From: Cylindrotheca closterium
Taxonomy: Eukaryota > Bacillariophyta > Bacillariophyceae > Bacillariales > Bacillariaceae
Direction: 5' to 3'
Length of the DNA: 64,000 bases
Assembly: GCA_933822405.4 (NCBI GenBank)
Contig: CAKOGP040001914.1
Coordinates: forward strand, 233,876-297,875
In this document: in pieces, positions 63,714-64,000 of the stretch
How the letters are laid out: each line of letters opens with the position of its first letter
How positions within the stretch are numbered: the first letter of the stretch is position 1
Position numbers and translations under genes: made by a program
The notes under the pieces: model-generated
Seen by the model: the letters and a program-made list of their open reading frames with translations, nothing else
What the model was told of the DNA's origin: nothing
Databases searched by the model: none

Positions 63714-64000
63714 CGCAAAAGAACAATCTCATGTGCAAGTCTTGCAGTCACTATGCCATCTATGTACCGCCTTTGAAAACGTTCAGAAACAAGGTTTTGG
63801 TCACCGGTTCTTCAATCGTGACTGGGGCGCCACGCGTGGTTAATGTTCGTTGAACCGTGTGTATTAGCATATTAATATTATCGTCACTGCGTTACGATAT
63901 TGTTGTCTTACGAAGTAGTAGCTATGATAGACGGTAGACAGTATTGTAATCAAACGTATTCTTAAAAAGAGTGTTACCATCGTCAGATCGACGTGCTTCC
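63714..64000. other. Window-end flank
   Basis: 287 bp upstream of the HYD1-like gene up to the window end. No coding sequence or repeat was recognised. Confidence 0.4.

Overview
The window reads as nuclear DNA of a diatom, most likely a pennate one; the species cannot be fixed from sequence alone. Genes are short to medium with few small introns (about 60-120 bp, GT..AG), on both strands, separated by 0.2-1.5 kb. Several proteins start with a secretory signal followed by a Phe-containing junction (ThiO-like oxidase, CP12-like protein, transaldolase, an unknown 54 kb protein), as expected for import into a secondary red plastid. DUF6824 proteins and BspA-type leucine-rich repeat (LRR) proteins are also typical of diatom gene sets.

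Layout. 1-15 kb: cell-biology genes: C2CD5-like C2 protein (cut by the window start), sulfotransferase-like membrane protein, CP12-like plastid protein, a very large Nup188/Nup205-type scaffold nucleoporin, and an Eps15/Pan1-like EH-domain endocytic adaptor. 15.6-18.7 kb: a ThiO-like oxidase with a 550-residue repeat-bearing tail. 19-25.5 kb: a two-gene unit (RING protein plus CRAL-TRIO-like/DUF6824 protein) duplicated in tandem, with the second RING copy decayed. 26.6-28.2 kb: cytochrome P450.

28-50 kb is the accessory-looking core: three paralogous BspA-type LRR proteins with a shared C-terminal module, then three paralogous 1,040-residue P-loop (STAND/AAA-like) ATPases with TPR-like tails, plus a decayed ATPase 3' end, a decayed kinesin-light-chain-like TPR gene and an Aven-like gene. 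Flank and 3'-end similarities indicate that an ancestral pair of ATPase genes was duplicated as a block (left unit: remnant + copy A; right unit: copy B + copy C), followed by sequence homogenisation. LRR receptors beside STAND ATPases resemble a split NLR-type recognition locus; this is a hypothesis only.

50-64 kb returns to mostly single-copy genes: Lys/Glu-rich coiled-coil protein, JmjC-type hydroxylase with an acidic insertion, an unknown putative plastid protein, a classical SDR, a coiled-coil protein, a RING-H2 protein, plastid-type transaldolase, a small Gln/Ser-rich protein, a secreted or membrane protein with a VHL-beta-like domain and an oxygenase-like region, and a HYD1-type ADP-ribosyltransferase-like protein with a membrane segment.

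No rRNA, tRNA, CRISPR array or complete transposon was recognised. All function calls come from reading motifs by eye; exon borders are inferred from GT/AG sites, reading phase and paralogue comparison.
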